From: Bacteroidia bacterium
GTDB lineage: Bacteria > Bacteroidota > Bacteroidia > B-17B0 > Aurantibacillaceae
Length of the DNA: 64,000 nucleotides
Assembly: GCA_016787445.1 (NCBI GenBank)
Contig: JAEUTQ010000028.1
Span: forward strand, 1-64,000
Direction: 5' to 3'
Positions within the stretch are counted from its first letter, which is position 1, and every line of letters starts with the position of its first letter. The translations under genes and the position numbers were made by a program. Positions 1 through 9,426 of the stretch are shown piece by piece. The notes beneath the pieces are model-generated. The model was not told the DNA's origin and searched no databases. It saw only the letters and a program-made list of their open reading frames with translations.

Positions 1-47
1 ATTTAGCAAGAATGAACTACATAATTTAGCTTTAAACAAATTTTAAT

Positions 48-75
48 AAAAAAACCCCGCATTGGCGGGGTTTAA
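48..75 (-). terminator. Rho-independent terminator of the 94-702 gene
   Basis: A 9-bp stem (52-60 with 65-73) around a 4-base loop is followed, on the minus strand, by a run of T. It lies about 20 bases after the stop codon of the minus-strand gene. The A-run and T-run on the two sides mean it could also act in the other direction. Confidence 0.75.
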
Positions 76-93
76 ATTTAAAAATGAGAGAGA

Positions 94-702
94 TTATTTA
101 GATTTAGCGGCTTTACCTAATTTTTTACCTAAATCTTTACCTGCCTTAGCATAACACTCTTTAATACGAACAGCTACTTCGAAATCGAATCCGCCGTATT
201 GAGAACCCGGAATATTATACATCATACCTTTTGATTTTACAACACTTGGGTTAGCGGTTTCTACAATCATTACTTCAAAGTCGCAAGATGCAGGCATTTT
301 AGAAATACCGATATTCCAACCCGGCTCCATACGAACAGTATGAACAATTAAAGTATATTTTGCACTTGTTTTGTTACGATCGCAAGCAATATTTCCAGAT
401 TCTTTATTGAATAATTCTTCAAATTTTGGTTCGTAGATGCCAGCTCGGTTTTCTACCCAGTCTTTTGCCCACTTATCGCCTTTACCGGCTTCCTTTTTGT
501 TATACTCTTCAGTTTTTTCTTTCACATATTCTGCTTCTGATTTTTTACGACCTGCAGTCATGTTATCATAGGTGAATTTTAAAAGGAGTTCTTTTTCACC
601 TTTTAGGTAAGATAAGTCTTTACCTTCTGTCCATTTTTGTGCGCTTACGTTTAATGCCAAAATCATAATGGCTGCAACGAATAAATTTTTAAAGTTTTTC
701 AT
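94..702 (-). CDS. Secreted hypothetical protein
   Basis: Encodes about 202 aa. I chose the ATG at 700-702 because it opens directly into a classic signal peptide (residues 1-22, basic start, hydrophobic core, ending in SAQ); the longer reading frame adds 20 unlikely residues upstream. The mature part is lysine-rich, has no motif I recognise, and ends in a basic tail. It is probably periplasmic or exported. It stands alone, with its own terminator downstream and a short gap from the acyltransferase gene. The function is unknown. Confidence 0.75.
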   Translation of the reverse strand: MKNFKNLFVAAIMILALNVSAQKWTEGKDLSYLKGEKELLLKFTYDNMTAGRKKSEAEYVKEKTEEYNKKEAGKGDKWAKDWVENRAGIYEPKFEELFNKESGNIACDRNKTSAKYTLIVHTVRMEPGWNIGISKMPASCDFEVMIVETANPSVVKSKGMMYNIPGSQYGGFDFEVAVRIKECYAKAGKDLGKKLGKAAKSK

Positions 703-771
703 AGTTATTGAGTTTGAGACAAATATATGTATAAATAGCACATTTACAATATACCCAACCAAGGGTATATT

Positions 772-1959
772 TTAGGTTTTAGATAACTTATTACTTACCG
801 GATAAGCATACATCTTATAAAACATGGCTTTTAGTACCTCTTGTTCTCCGCTTAAGCTGCTTGTTTTCTCTGTTACATACTTTTCAAAGTTTGTTTTTTC
901 CTCTGAAGTATAATTGTTCTTAAAAACATTGGTTTGAAAGGATAAGTCGTAGGCAACGTAATTTACCGGGTTTAATTGAAAATCATTGTGTATTTGTTTG
1001 TCAATTAGTGCCGTTAATTGTTTAATCTTTTCATTGTCGTTACCCGCTTTGTTTATCTCAGGTAACTCTTCTTGAATCACTTTGCCAAAGGCTAAATGAA
1101 TTTTCCCTTTTGGTTGCTTGATACCTGTGATAATACTATTTAAATCTTCTCCCGGCGCTTTTATATATTTACTATGTAGAGATGATAAATATAACTCCTG
1201 TACTTTTAAATAATCACAAGGTTCGTATTCATAACTAATGCTTAACGGAACAATATTTAAGTTGGAAAAGCACTTTACAAAATCTTTGCCGCCACTTAAT
1301 CCAAGCATTTTTAGTAAACCGGTTTGCGTAAGATCATTTCCGTCTTTTGTTCTTCCATTTCTTTGAGCAATCCAAACACTCACATTTTTATCAATTATGG
1401 TGTGCCTGATGTATGCACTTAATTGCCGTGATATATCATAAAGTTCCTTAGCGTTTCCCTCACGTTTTACAGTAAACATTCTGTTTAGTCTTCCAAAATG
1501 AGTGATGAAACCATTGTCCATTAGGTTAGAACCAAATGTAATTTCAGATGTAGAGAAACCTTCTTTTTCCAATATGATTTGAAGAATGGCACTATCCAGT
1601 AAAATATCACGATGATTTGCAACGAATAAATAAGCTTTGTTTTTATCAAGCTTATCTATACCACTCCAGGTTAAACCTTTTGATGATTCTTTTATGATGT
1701 GCCAAATGGCATGCGACATATAACCTGCCTGAAAGTCGCGTACTTTTTTTGTATTTAAGGCTTTTTCTTTGGCTTCTGATTCGCTCATTTCAGGCCACAA
1801 ATATTTCATTAAACTAAAATAAGTGGGGGCTTGTACCATTTTTTGCATCACCGATTCAACTTCAGAATCATAATAAGGCCTTAGTTCTTCAAAATTAAAC
1901 TCCTTTGCAAAGTCAGATATGTGTGAAGGTTTATCAACCTTGAATTCTCTCATTATCAT
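772..1959 (-). CDS. PlsC-like acyltransferase family protein
   Basis: A 395-aa protein of the glycerolphosphate/lysophospholipid acyltransferase type, which transfers an acyl group to a lipid or polyol hydroxyl at the inner membrane. The key block is N115-H116-R-D-I-L-L-D, where the catalytic His and Asp of acyltransferase block I sit; here the second Asp is one residue further away than in the usual NHX4D spacing, although D118 could also serve. No clear membrane span is visible. Its start lies 3 bases after the stop of the CoA-ligase-like gene upstream (1963-3261), so the two probably form an operon that activates and then transfers an acyl chain. The exact substrate cannot be told. Confidence 0.8.
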   Translation of the reverse strand: MIMREFKVDKPSHISDFAKEFNFEELRPYYDSEVESVMQKMVQAPTYFSLMKYLWPEMSESEAKEKALNTKKVRDFQAGYMSHAIWHIIKESSKGLTWSGIDKLDKNKAYLFVANHRDILLDSAILQIILEKEGFSTSEITFGSNLMDNGFITHFGRLNRMFTVKREGNAKELYDISRQLSAYIRHTIIDKNVSVWIAQRNGRTKDGNDLTQTGLLKMLGLSGGKDFVKCFSNLNIVPLSISYEYEPCDYLKVQELYLSSLHSKYIKAPGEDLNSIITGIKQPKGKIHLAFGKVIQEELPEINKAGNDNEKIKQLTALIDKQIHNDFQLNPVNYVAYDLSFQTNVFKNNYTSEEKTNFEKYVTEKTSSLSGEQEVLKAMFYKMYAYPVSNKLSKT

Positions 1960-1962
1960 GTT

Positions 1963-3261
1963 TTATTTTTTTCTGTAGTCAAAAAACGTAATGGCTTTAC
2001 GGCTCATTTCAGGAAATTGTTTTTTAGTAATATTTTCAGGACTTTCCGTTTTGATATTGGGTGCAACTCTTAATTTAGCTCTGAAGTGGTCTTTTAATTC
2101 TTTCTCAAAGTTAGGAGGAGTTGAGTTAACACCAATGGTGATACTGATTTCATCTGTCCCGATATCATTGGTGAAAACTTCAACAATGTAATTTTTTATG
2201 TATGGTACGTTGTTTAAAATATCATAAAGTGAAGGTGGGTATAAGGTGGTTCCTTTAAATTTAATCATGTGTTGTTTTCGGCCAATAATCGGACTAATCC
2301 TTAATGAGGTTCTTCCGCAACTGCAAGCTTCATAATGCGCGGCACAAATATCCCCCGTTTTAAATCGGAGGAGAGGCATGCCTTCCACACCTAAGGTGGT
2401 GACCGTTAGTTCGCCGGGCTCTCCTTGTTTTACCGGTTTGTTGGTTTCGTCTAAAAACTCAACTATTAAAAGCTCCGGATGGTGATGTCCGCCTTTACCG
2501 GAAGCACATTCCGTAAATGCAGCGCCCATTTCAGTTGAAGCATAAGTACTGTAAAGTTCTATATCCCACTTTTCTTTTATACGTTGACCTAAAGTGTTTA
2601 ATGTGAAATCTTCGTTTCTTAGTGCTTCGCCAATGCAGACAATTTTTTTAATGGAAGATTTTCTATAATCAATGTTATTCTGCTCAGCAAATTCAATCAG
2701 TTTTAAAATAAACGACGGAACCGCAATAGCAATGCTTGGCTTTAAGCGTTTAATTGTGTCCCACTGAAATTCCGGCATCCCATTACCAACTCTTATAACC
2801 CCTGCACCCATCTGTTTTATGCCCATGAAGTAGGCAAGTCCCGCCATAAAACGACGGTCGAGTGTTGTCATTAATTGATAAATGTCTTTGCTGGTTCCTC
2901 CGGCGCATTCTAAAGAAATACGTTCATTATAAGCTAATCGTTCTAAATCTTTATCCGTTAAAGCAAAAGTAAGAGGGTCACCTAAAGTACCGCTTGTGGT
3001 TACATAATCAATAATTTTTTCCGCATCCACACAAATAAAGTCGGAGTTGAATTTATATAAATCATCTTTGGTTGTAACCGGAATCTTGGTTAAATCCTCT
3101 AAGCAACGAATTGTATTAACGTCTATTGTATTGGCATTAAATAAGCTTTTATAGTATTTAGAGTGTGTGTTTAAGTAATTTAAAAGCTCCTGTAATTTTT
3201 TCTCCTGAAATAATTTAATTTCAGAAGAGCTTTTCGTTTCTATGGATGGAATGTTACTCAT
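1963..3261 (-). CDS. Phenylacetate-CoA ligase-like (PaaK family) adenylating enzyme
   Basis: About 432 aa from the ATG at 3259-3261; the longer frame starts with TTG and is less likely. It belongs to the ANL adenylate-forming superfamily: a TTSGTLGDP phosphate-binding loop near residue 85, an STYASTEMG block, a metal-site-like segment with YEACSCGRTSLR, and a final IGRKQHMIKFKG hinge region. PaaK relatives activate a carboxylic acid with ATP and load it on CoA; the substrate here is not known. It is immediately upstream of the acyltransferase and probably co-transcribed, which suggests supply of an acyl donor to that enzyme rather than phenylacetate degradation, since no paa genes are near. 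Confidence 0.8.
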   Translation of the reverse strand: MSNIPSIETKSSSEIKLFQEKKLQELLNYLNTHSKYYKSLFNANTIDVNTIRCLEDLTKIPVTTKDDLYKFNSDFICVDAEKIIDYVTTSGTLGDPLTFALTDKDLERLAYNERISLECAGGTSKDIYQLMTTLDRRFMAGLAYFMGIKQMGAGVIRVGNGMPEFQWDTIKRLKPSIAIAVPSFILKLIEFAEQNNIDYRKSSIKKIVCIGEALRNEDFTLNTLGQRIKEKWDIELYSTYASTEMGAAFTECASGKGGHHHPELLIVEFLDETNKPVKQGEPGELTVTTLGVEGMPLLRFKTGDICAAHYEACSCGRTSLRISPIIGRKQHMIKFKGTTLYPPSLYDILNNVPYIKNYIVEVFTNDIGTDEISITIGVNSTPPNFEKELKDHFRAKLRVAPNIKTESPENITKKQFPEMSRKAITFFDYRKK

Positions 3262-3302
3262 AAATACAACAGCCAAATTAGCAAAATTACCTCATAAAAT
3301 GC

Positions 3303-3330
3303 AAAAAGCCCGGACATTTATCCGGGCTTA
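3303..3330 (-). terminator. Rho-independent terminator of the T9SS cargo gene
   Basis: A GC-rich 8-bp stem (3307-3314 with 3321-3328) is followed on the minus strand by a T-run. It sits about 20 bases past the stop codon of the minus-strand gene that begins at 5335. Confidence 0.75.
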
Positions 3331-3349
3331 TGACAAAAGAAAATAAAAT

Positions 3350-5335
3350 CTAATTCTTTATGATTTTTATGGTAGCAGAATTATGACCTTCTTTTACTAT
3401 TACAAAATAAACACCTTGATCAAATGACTTTAAGTCAATGATAGCTGCATTGGTTTCCGGTTTAATTTGATAAATTGTTTTTCCAAGTAAATCGGTGATC
3501 GTGATTAAATCTGCCGTTTTATTTGTAGTTACTGTAAACAATCCATTATTTGGGTTAGGAAATACATTGATAGGATTTTGTAATGCAAATTCGTTAATAC
3601 CGGTACAAGTTGAAACATTTTGAGTTATAGCTACAGAACTATTACATCCAAGGTTAAAACCTGTTACGCTATAGCTGGTTGTAGCTGTAGGTGTAACTAC
3701 AATCGAAGCTGTTGTGCCACCTGTGCTCCATGAATATGTTGAGGCAGTACCGCTTGCGGTTAACGTTGCAGACTGACCAACACAAATTAAAGAAGCACTA
3801 CTAACTGCTGTTACATTCGGAATGTTTCCAACCGTAACAACTGAATTAGAGTTACATCCACCAATAGAATAATTAACAGTGTGTGTACCTACTCCGGCGG
3901 AAGCAGGTGTGAAAGAGGTAATAGCAGTTGTGGAACTGTTTAAGGTAAATAAACCTCCTGCAGTTACCGGAATCAAAGATGAACTAGCTGCCGGTAAACA
4001 ATAGCTGCTGCTTAAACCGCTAAATGATGCATCAAGAGCTGAAGTTGCAGCGGTAATAATGATGCGAGTAGAATCAGCAGATGTAGCCGGTGAGTATGAA
4101 TCGGCCTGAATGTAATAAGTTGCGCCAGGCGTTAAACAACCTGCATGCACGAATGATGAAAATAATACGCCGCTATTCGCAGTATAATTAGGATCATCGT
4201 CATTAGCAGAAACTAATGTTGCAGTGGATGCGCTAAGTAATCCGTTACAAGTCGCAGCTTTCCATACCGCTAACTGTGTATCAAAGTCTGGGGACTGAAT
4301 GGTAACATAACCTGAACTAGGCGCTACAAATGAAAACCAACGCGTATTATGAAGTGTGTTATTACACCAACTGTATTGGGTATTGCAAATGCCTCCCATT
4401 GGACTAACCTCACCGGGTTGAACAGACGCGCCCATGAATTGATAATAGGTAGATGATGGACCAATCGTTAAAGGAATCGCGTTACACACATTGTCGCCGG
4501 GGAAATTAACGATAACCGGTAATGGATTATTGCTTGTATCGGATAAGCAACCTCCCACGGTTGAGCTGGCAACTACAGCAATATACATGGTTCCACCGGT
4601 AGTTGCAGTAATATTTTGTGGTGTTGTTGTTGCACCCGGAACAGCTGTCCATGGACCTGCTAGAGATGGTGCGGTAATCCATTGAATATTTCCAACAGAA
4701 GGAGAGGCCGTATAAGAATTAGTAGCAAAAATATTAGTTGTAGTTGGACCGGTTACTGAGCCTGCTGATGGTGGGGTAGTGCAGCCGCCCGTTAGTTGTA
4801 TGTTATCGATATACCAATCGTCTCCGTCATCGTTCTCCATCATAAATGCTATATAAATAGTTTGTCCGTTGTAGGCACTTAAATTTACAATGCGATTTCT
4901 GAAATCAGTAGGATTCGTCATTGTTTCGGTATAAGTAACTATCGTTGTAAACGTAGCTGTATTAGTTTGAGAACTGGTGGATACTAATATTTTATATACG
5001 CTACCCCAATTAGAAGTAAAAGTTTCACGCTCCCAAAAGGAAAGTACATTTGCAGTTGGTGTAATAGCCACAGAAGGACTAACCAACCAGTCTTCAGCAA
5101 TTCCTGTCGGTACATTTTCGTATTGTATGTAGGCTGATTGTGTACCGGCTTGTGCGGTAAAAGTAGAACTTGACCAGCTTTCAACTGTACCAATTCCATT
5201 ATCAAACATGGCCCATCCGGTAGGAGGAAAAGTGGCACCTTCAAAGGATTCAGGGAATGCCTGAGCTTTAGAGGTATTTATGGCAAGTACACTGAGTGCA
5301 ACAGCTGCCAGGAATTTTTTGTAGAAATGTTTCAT
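3350..5335 (-). CDS. Secreted T9SS cargo protein with choice-of-anchor J-like domain
   Basis: A 661-aa exported protein. It starts with a signal peptide (about 1-26), followed by a cleaved-adhesin/choice-of-anchor J-type beta domain (about 27-183, ending in DDWYIDNIQL). The middle is made of Ser/Thr/Gly-rich Ig-like segments, and the last 80 residues form a type IX secretion sorting domain (VFPNPNNGLFTV to GVYFVIVKEG). Such proteins pass the outer membrane through the Bacteroidota-specific T9SS and are attached to the surface or released. A role in adhesion is plausible but not shown. It is a single gene with its own terminator. Confidence 0.88.
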   Translation of the reverse strand: MKHFYKKFLAAVALSVLAINTSKAQAFPESFEGATFPPTGWAMFDNGIGTVESWSSSTFTAQAGTQSAYIQYENVPTGIAEDWLVSPSVAITPTANVLSFWERETFTSNWGSVYKILVSTSSQTNTATFTTIVTYTETMTNPTDFRNRIVNLSAYNGQTIYIAFMMENDDGDDWYIDNIQLTGGCTTPPSAGSVTGPTTTNIFATNSYTASPSVGNIQWITAPSLAGPWTAVPGATTTPQNITATTGGTMYIAVVASSTVGGCLSDTSNNPLPVIVNFPGDNVCNAIPLTIGPSSTYYQFMGASVQPGEVSPMGGICNTQYSWCNNTLHNTRWFSFVAPSSGYVTIQSPDFDTQLAVWKAATCNGLLSASTATLVSANDDDPNYTANSGVLFSSFVHAGCLTPGATYYIQADSYSPATSADSTRIIITAATSALDASFSGLSSSYCLPAASSSLIPVTAGGLFTLNSSTTAITSFTPASAGVGTHTVNYSIGGCNSNSVVTVGNIPNVTAVSSASLICVGQSATLTASGTASTYSWSTGGTTASIVVTPTATTSYSVTGFNLGCNSSVAITQNVSTCTGINEFALQNPINVFPNPNNGLFTVTTNKTADLITITDLLGKTIYQIKPETNAAIIDLKSFDQGVYFVIVKEGHNSATIKIIKN

Positions 5336-5414
5336 GTGCTAGGGATTTAATACTGAAAAGATAGGAAAATAATAAATCTATTAACGTAATTCTGATAAAA
5401 ATCAATTAACAATT

Positions 5415-7109
5415 TTATTTTATTCTGTTAAAACAGTAGATAAGATCCTTTTTAATCTGATTTTCCTCTTTTAATGTGGCGATTTCAAACACTAGAGCTT
5501 TTCTGTAATAATCAAATGCTGCTGTGTAATTAAATTTTGATTTATAATAGTCGCCTAATATCTGGTAAGTAAAATAACTCTTAGGATTACTTTCAATAAA
5601 GGCATTTTCAAATTTTGACTTCAAGTATAGATGTCCTGGAGCTTTTGTAATAAATTGTATATAGCTTTTCAGATTCTTAAACTTGACATAATCCTGGTAG
5701 GTTTTTGTATATACAAATGGGTCGGTTGGAATGGTTAATGAATCTATATGTAATTCGGTTTGCAAATCCATTTCAGTAGCTTTTTCGAAAACCGTATTCA
5801 AATCGTAGCACACGAATTTTCCGCATTGATAAGGATTGGTTGAAACCCACATTAACCGACTCTTTGGTTTAAAGATGACACCATGATGAGCGATTAATTG
5901 ATTCATGGCTTTTTCATTTCCTAAGCCAATGTTTTTTTCATTGATACCGGTTTGACTGCGCAAAATATTTGCAGCTTCCAGGTAATTTATTTGCTTATGA
6001 TTTTGCAACAATTGCTTTAAGCGCACTTTTCTATAAAGGGATGAACTTTCAATTTGGTTTTTCAGGTTAGTATACTCTAATGCATATTTTTTCCCCTGAT
6101 AATGATTGGAACACAAAATCTCATTCGTGCCTGCATCGTAAACATCCATTCCATCCGGCGTTTTTTCAATGATAATTGCCTTATTGTCGTTCGCGCTTCC
6201 TATTAAAATACTTTCCGAAACAAAGACATCTCTTTTTTTTGCTATTTCAATCGCGTCGTTAATGTTTTTTGAAAATTGTAGAATTTCTCTGGCCAGTAAT
6301 GCAATGGGTGTAGCTGCGTCGGTGGGAATAGAACTTTTTGCCGCATTGATAGTTACCGTTATTCCCTGATCGTTCATTCCGCTTGCTGCGCCAATAAATC
6401 CGGCCCAGGTAATAGTCGCAAATTTATAACCTCTCTTTGGGTTTGTAAATTGGATGATTTTATTTTGGGCAAATTCATCACCACTGTAAAAATCAAAATT
6501 TCGAGCAATTAATAATTCGCCGTCTTCGCTTTTATCGTTCCATACACCAAAGGAGGTGCATCCAACCGTCATGTTTTTATCTTGCAACGCATGACCAATA
6601 TCGTGAGCGCCATGATAATTTAAAATGCGATGATATTTCGGCCCTACAAAATCATATTTATCGGAGGCAAATCGCGAAATACCGTAAATCTCTTCTTTGT
6701 ATTCGTCTGTAATGTGGTCGGGTAGGTGGCGATTAAAATAAGCCACAAAATATTTTAAGAATTTCAAATAGTTTAAATCAGGAATCAATAATTGTATTTG
6801 CTTAAAAAACGCCTCTTCCTGATAGTTGGCCAATTCCTTGGTGAGATGACCGTTAGCTGCCCCACGTTCAAACCCATCACCTTCTATATACAGCTCCCAT
6901 AAACCGTGTTTGTTCTTTTTAAGAAAACTGTTTTCTATTTTATAAAAATTGTCGCCGTATTGCGTACGTTCTTTTTTTAAGGCAGAATTGTCGGCTATTT
7001 CAGGTTCGCTGATCTGAATGGCTATAATGAAGTAAATGGCAAAACCAATCAGTAATACCAAAAACACCAAGAAGGTGCGTAGCAATATGCGCCCCAGCTT
7101 TTTAAGCAT
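5415..7109 (-). CDS. C45-family autoproteolytic acyltransferase/hydrolase
   Basis: About 564 aa from the ATG at 7107-7109 (the longer frame begins with TTG two codons earlier). One N-terminal membrane span (about 10-32) anchors it, and the catalytic part faces the periplasm. The motif VGCTSFG with C184 is the expected self-cleavage and nucleophile site of Ntn-type hydrolases related to penicillin acyltransferase and acid-ceramidase-like enzymes, followed by ARNFDF. The last roughly 100 residues look like TPR helices. Downstream on the same strand lie envelope genes. The substrate is probably an amide or N-acyl lipid, which is inference. Confidence 0.78.
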   Translation of the reverse strand: MLKKLGRILLRTFLVFLVLLIGFAIYFIIAIQISEPEIADNSALKKERTQYGDNFYKIENSFLKKNKHGLWELYIEGDGFERGAANGHLTKELANYQEEAFFKQIQLLIPDLNYLKFLKYFVAYFNRHLPDHITDEYKEEIYGISRFASDKYDFVGPKYHRILNYHGAHDIGHALQDKNMTVGCTSFGVWNDKSEDGELLIARNFDFYSGDEFAQNKIIQFTNPKRGYKFATITWAGFIGAASGMNDQGITVTINAAKSSIPTDAATPIALLAREILQFSKNINDAIEIAKKRDVFVSESILIGSANDNKAIIIEKTPDGMDVYDAGTNEILCSNHYQGKKYALEYTNLKNQIESSSLYRKVRLKQLLQNHKQINYLEAANILRSQTGINEKNIGLGNEKAMNQLIAHHGVIFKPKSRLMWVSTNPYQCGKFVCYDLNTVFEKATEMDLQTELHIDSLTIPTDPFVYTKTYQDYVKFKNLKSYIQFITKAPGHLYLKSKFENAFIESNPKSYFTYQILGDYYKSKFNYTAAFDYYRKALVFEIATLKEENQIKKDLIYCFNRIK

Positions 7110-7134
7110 AGTCAAATTTACGAATAAATAAAGC

Positions 7135-8670
7135 TTAATCCTTGCGCAAATGCGTAGTGGTAGTGAATTTCTTTCCTACAGCTTTGCAGATGTATTTAGT
7201 AACATCTCGGCCTGTTTTAATGGCAATTGGTAATCCGCCACCGGGTTGATTCCAATGGCTGCTGTAGTAAAAGTTTTTCAAACCCGGTAAAGTAAAATCG
7301 ACAGGACTCGGTGACAATAAGTTTTTTCCGGGAAGCCAACCTTGCGTACTGCCTTTCCAGTTATTGGTGTATCGATAAACAGTGGCAGGTGTAGCCATGT
7401 CACTCATCTCTAATTTGTTTTTAATTCCTCCAAGTCGTTCATCAAGCAGGTCGATAATTTTTTGAGTAAATTCTTTTTTTACTTCTCTGTATTTCGGACG
7501 GTCGTTTTTTCTCAGATCAATCCACCAGTCGCCATTTTTTGTATAGAAACTCACAACAACCGATGTTTTTCCTTCGGGAGCCATGGTGCGATCGTAATTG
7601 TAGATATGAACTTCTAGTCGGTCGTATTTAGTTCCGTCGGGCAAAATCAAATCTTCTTTTAGAGGGAAGCGTGAAAAATGCGGATGGTCTTTTAAATCGG
7701 CATTGATGCCAAATCCTAAGTGAACTATAGAATAAAACACTTCCAGTTTTTTTAAATCGCGCAATTGTAGAATTTTATCATTCACATATTTCCCATCCAG
7801 CAAATTAAACACACTGAAATTCCAATCCGCGGCCGACAAAATAATATCAGAGTGATGAACAACATCGTTACGAACCAACAATCCTTTAGCAGTATTGTCT
7901 TCTACAATTATTTTTTTAACCGGTGTTTTATAATGAATTTTCCCGCCTAATTTTAAATAAGCCTGCTCAATTTTTTTTGCAAATTCCAGTGAACCTCCAA
8001 CAGGATAACCGGCACTCTTTTTATCAAAAACCGATAATGGCATCGTGATCACTAAGATATTTACTTCATTACCATCGTACAATAATTCAAAGCTCTCTCG
8101 TAAAAACGGGTTCTTTAATTTTTTAGCGAATGTATAATTAGTTTCGTTTTTTAGTTTCAAAAACCACCAAACAAATTCGAGATAACGCGTCATTTTTATC
8201 CCTCTTATCATGTTTTGAAAAAAGGGCAAATCATCCATAATGGGAGGCAAGTCAAATTTTTGCATCACGCGCATGGATTTAATTAACTCGTCGATTGGTT
8301 TTTTATCTTCCGGTGATAAGTCCAACAAGTATTCGTGTAGTTTATTTAAATCTGTATAGAGTTTAAATACATGACTACCGTATTTGTCTTTATTCTTTAC
8401 TTCAACTTCAATGCGGATATCGTGGTTGACGAATTCCACTTTTTTCATGTCAAGAATTTCCATCCACATTTGATGAAAGGAACTCCCGGTATCGCTGCCT
8501 AAAATCCAATGAATGCAACCATCAATAGTGTAGCCGTTTTTATGCCAGCTGGTACATAAACCACCGGGAATGGCATGCTTTTCGAAAATCTCAGTTTCAA
8601 AACCGTTCATCTGCAAGTAACAACCTGCAGTTAAACCCGACATGCCCGCGCCTATGATGCTAACTTTCAT
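7135..8670 (-). CDS. Phytoene-dehydrogenase-like FAD-dependent oxidoreductase
   Basis: A 511-aa CrtI-type flavoprotein. The N-terminus has the Rossmann dinucleotide-binding motif G7-A-G-M-S-G12 followed by EKHAIPGGLCTSW, the FAD-contact segment of this family. The C-terminus keeps the typical YYSSHWNQPGGGLP block. Relatives desaturate carotenoids or saturate polyprenyl chains, but this branch is often found without other carotenoid genes, as here, so I do not assign crtI. It ends 26 bases before the C45 hydrolase start on the same strand, so co-transcription is likely. Confidence 0.8.
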   Translation of the reverse strand: MKVSIIGAGMSGLTAGCYLQMNGFETEIFEKHAIPGGLCTSWHKNGYTIDGCIHWILGSDTGSSFHQMWMEILDMKKVEFVNHDIRIEVEVKNKDKYGSHVFKLYTDLNKLHEYLLDLSPEDKKPIDELIKSMRVMQKFDLPPIMDDLPFFQNMIRGIKMTRYLEFVWWFLKLKNETNYTFAKKLKNPFLRESFELLYDGNEVNILVITMPLSVFDKKSAGYPVGGSLEFAKKIEQAYLKLGGKIHYKTPVKKIIVEDNTAKGLLVRNDVVHHSDIILSAADWNFSVFNLLDGKYVNDKILQLRDLKKLEVFYSIVHLGFGINADLKDHPHFSRFPLKEDLILPDGTKYDRLEVHIYNYDRTMAPEGKTSVVVSFYTKNGDWWIDLRKNDRPKYREVKKEFTQKIIDLLDERLGGIKNKLEMSDMATPATVYRYTNNWKGSTQGWLPGKNLLSPSPVDFTLPGLKNFYYSSHWNQPGGGLPIAIKTGRDVTKYICKAVGKKFTTTTHLRKD

Positions 8671-8790
8671 TTAGAATGAGTATAAAAGTAATGAATTACT
8701 TCATAGTTCGGAGTTGTTGGCAATAGATTTTAGGATTTTTGAGAAGAAGTTTGAAAATACAAGATACAAATACAAGAATAAGATGCAATC

Positions 8791-9186
8791 TTACACCTTC
8801 ATCGGGCGGATTTTACTTTTGATTACAAATCCGTTTGGAAATTCAACCTGAATTTTTTTCAAGGCTTCGAAGGCTTCAAGTTTAGTTCTGAAATCACCAA
8901 CTGTAATGATAAAATTCGGCTGATCGTAATCTTCATAGGATGTGTAATCGGTGAATTTTTGCGAGAATTTAGTTTTTATTTCTCTGGCTTTTACACGGTC
9001 AGTACCAAAATGAATTTTAATTCTGTAGCCGTCGTATTCACCATTGTTGAGTTTATTGTATGTAGCTTTTTTCTCCATCAGTTGTTTTACTTTCAACTGA
9101 GTTTGCATTTGATCGTTGTGTGGATTTTCTTGCGCATAATTAGTGCCCGCAATACATATAATCAGAAAAAAAAGTAATCGTTTCAC
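8791..9186 (-). CDS. Secreted SPOR-like domain protein
   Basis: A 131-aa protein that starts with GTG (complement of 9184-9186) and a signal peptide of about 18 residues ending in NYAQ. The remainder, from about residue 52, matches the beta-alpha-beta pattern of a SPOR domain: YRIKIHFGTDR followed by a helix and IITVGDFRTKLEA. SPOR domains bind denuded peptidoglycan, usually at the division site. The gene is monocistronic. About 120 bases between it and the oxidoreductase gene hold nothing I can identify. Confidence 0.72.
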   Translation of the reverse strand: MKRLLFFLIICIAGTNYAQENPHNDQMQTQLKVKQLMEKKATYNKLNNGEYDGYRIKIHFGTDRVKAREIKTKFSQKFTDYTSYEDYDQPNFIITVGDFRTKLEAFEALKKIQVEFPNGFVIKSKIRPMKV

Positions 9187-9396
9187 GATTCAAAGTTAAA
9201 TTAAATTTTAAGAAAGTATTTGTGCTTATGTTTTTTTAGCAAAGCCAAAAGTATCGTAAAATAAGCGAACTAACTTATGCGCATTTTAATTGTAAAATTA
9301 TCAGGCATTTCTAAGGCATCTCAAGTGCTTTATAACATGCTGTTTATCAGTATAATTAATACGCTTTTGTTTCCCGTCACTTCCAATTATTATTCT

Positions 9397-9404
9397 TAAA
9401 TTTG
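9397..9404 (+). promoter_or_regulatory. Candidate Bacteroidota -7 element for sucA
   Basis: The octamer TAAATTTG fits the Bacteroidota -7 consensus TAnnTTTG and lies 22 bases before the sucA start codon. No well-spaced -33 TTTG is obvious, so this is only a candidate. The rest of the 240-base gap between 9187 and 9426 shows nothing else I can support. Confidence 0.4.
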
Positions 9405-9426
9405 GGGCTTACATTAAAAATATAAG

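Noticed and set aside
1991-2191. Plus-strand frame inside the CoA ligase-like gene and similar antisense frames in other genes
   Set aside because: These lie fully inside strongly supported genes and show composition of the complementary strand only.
9277-9399. A 40-codon frame before sucA starting MRILIVKLSG
   Set aside because: The start resembles heptosyltransferase N-termini, but the frame ends in an ordinary leader, overlaps the likely -7 element, and nothing after the first ten residues fits. Probably chance.
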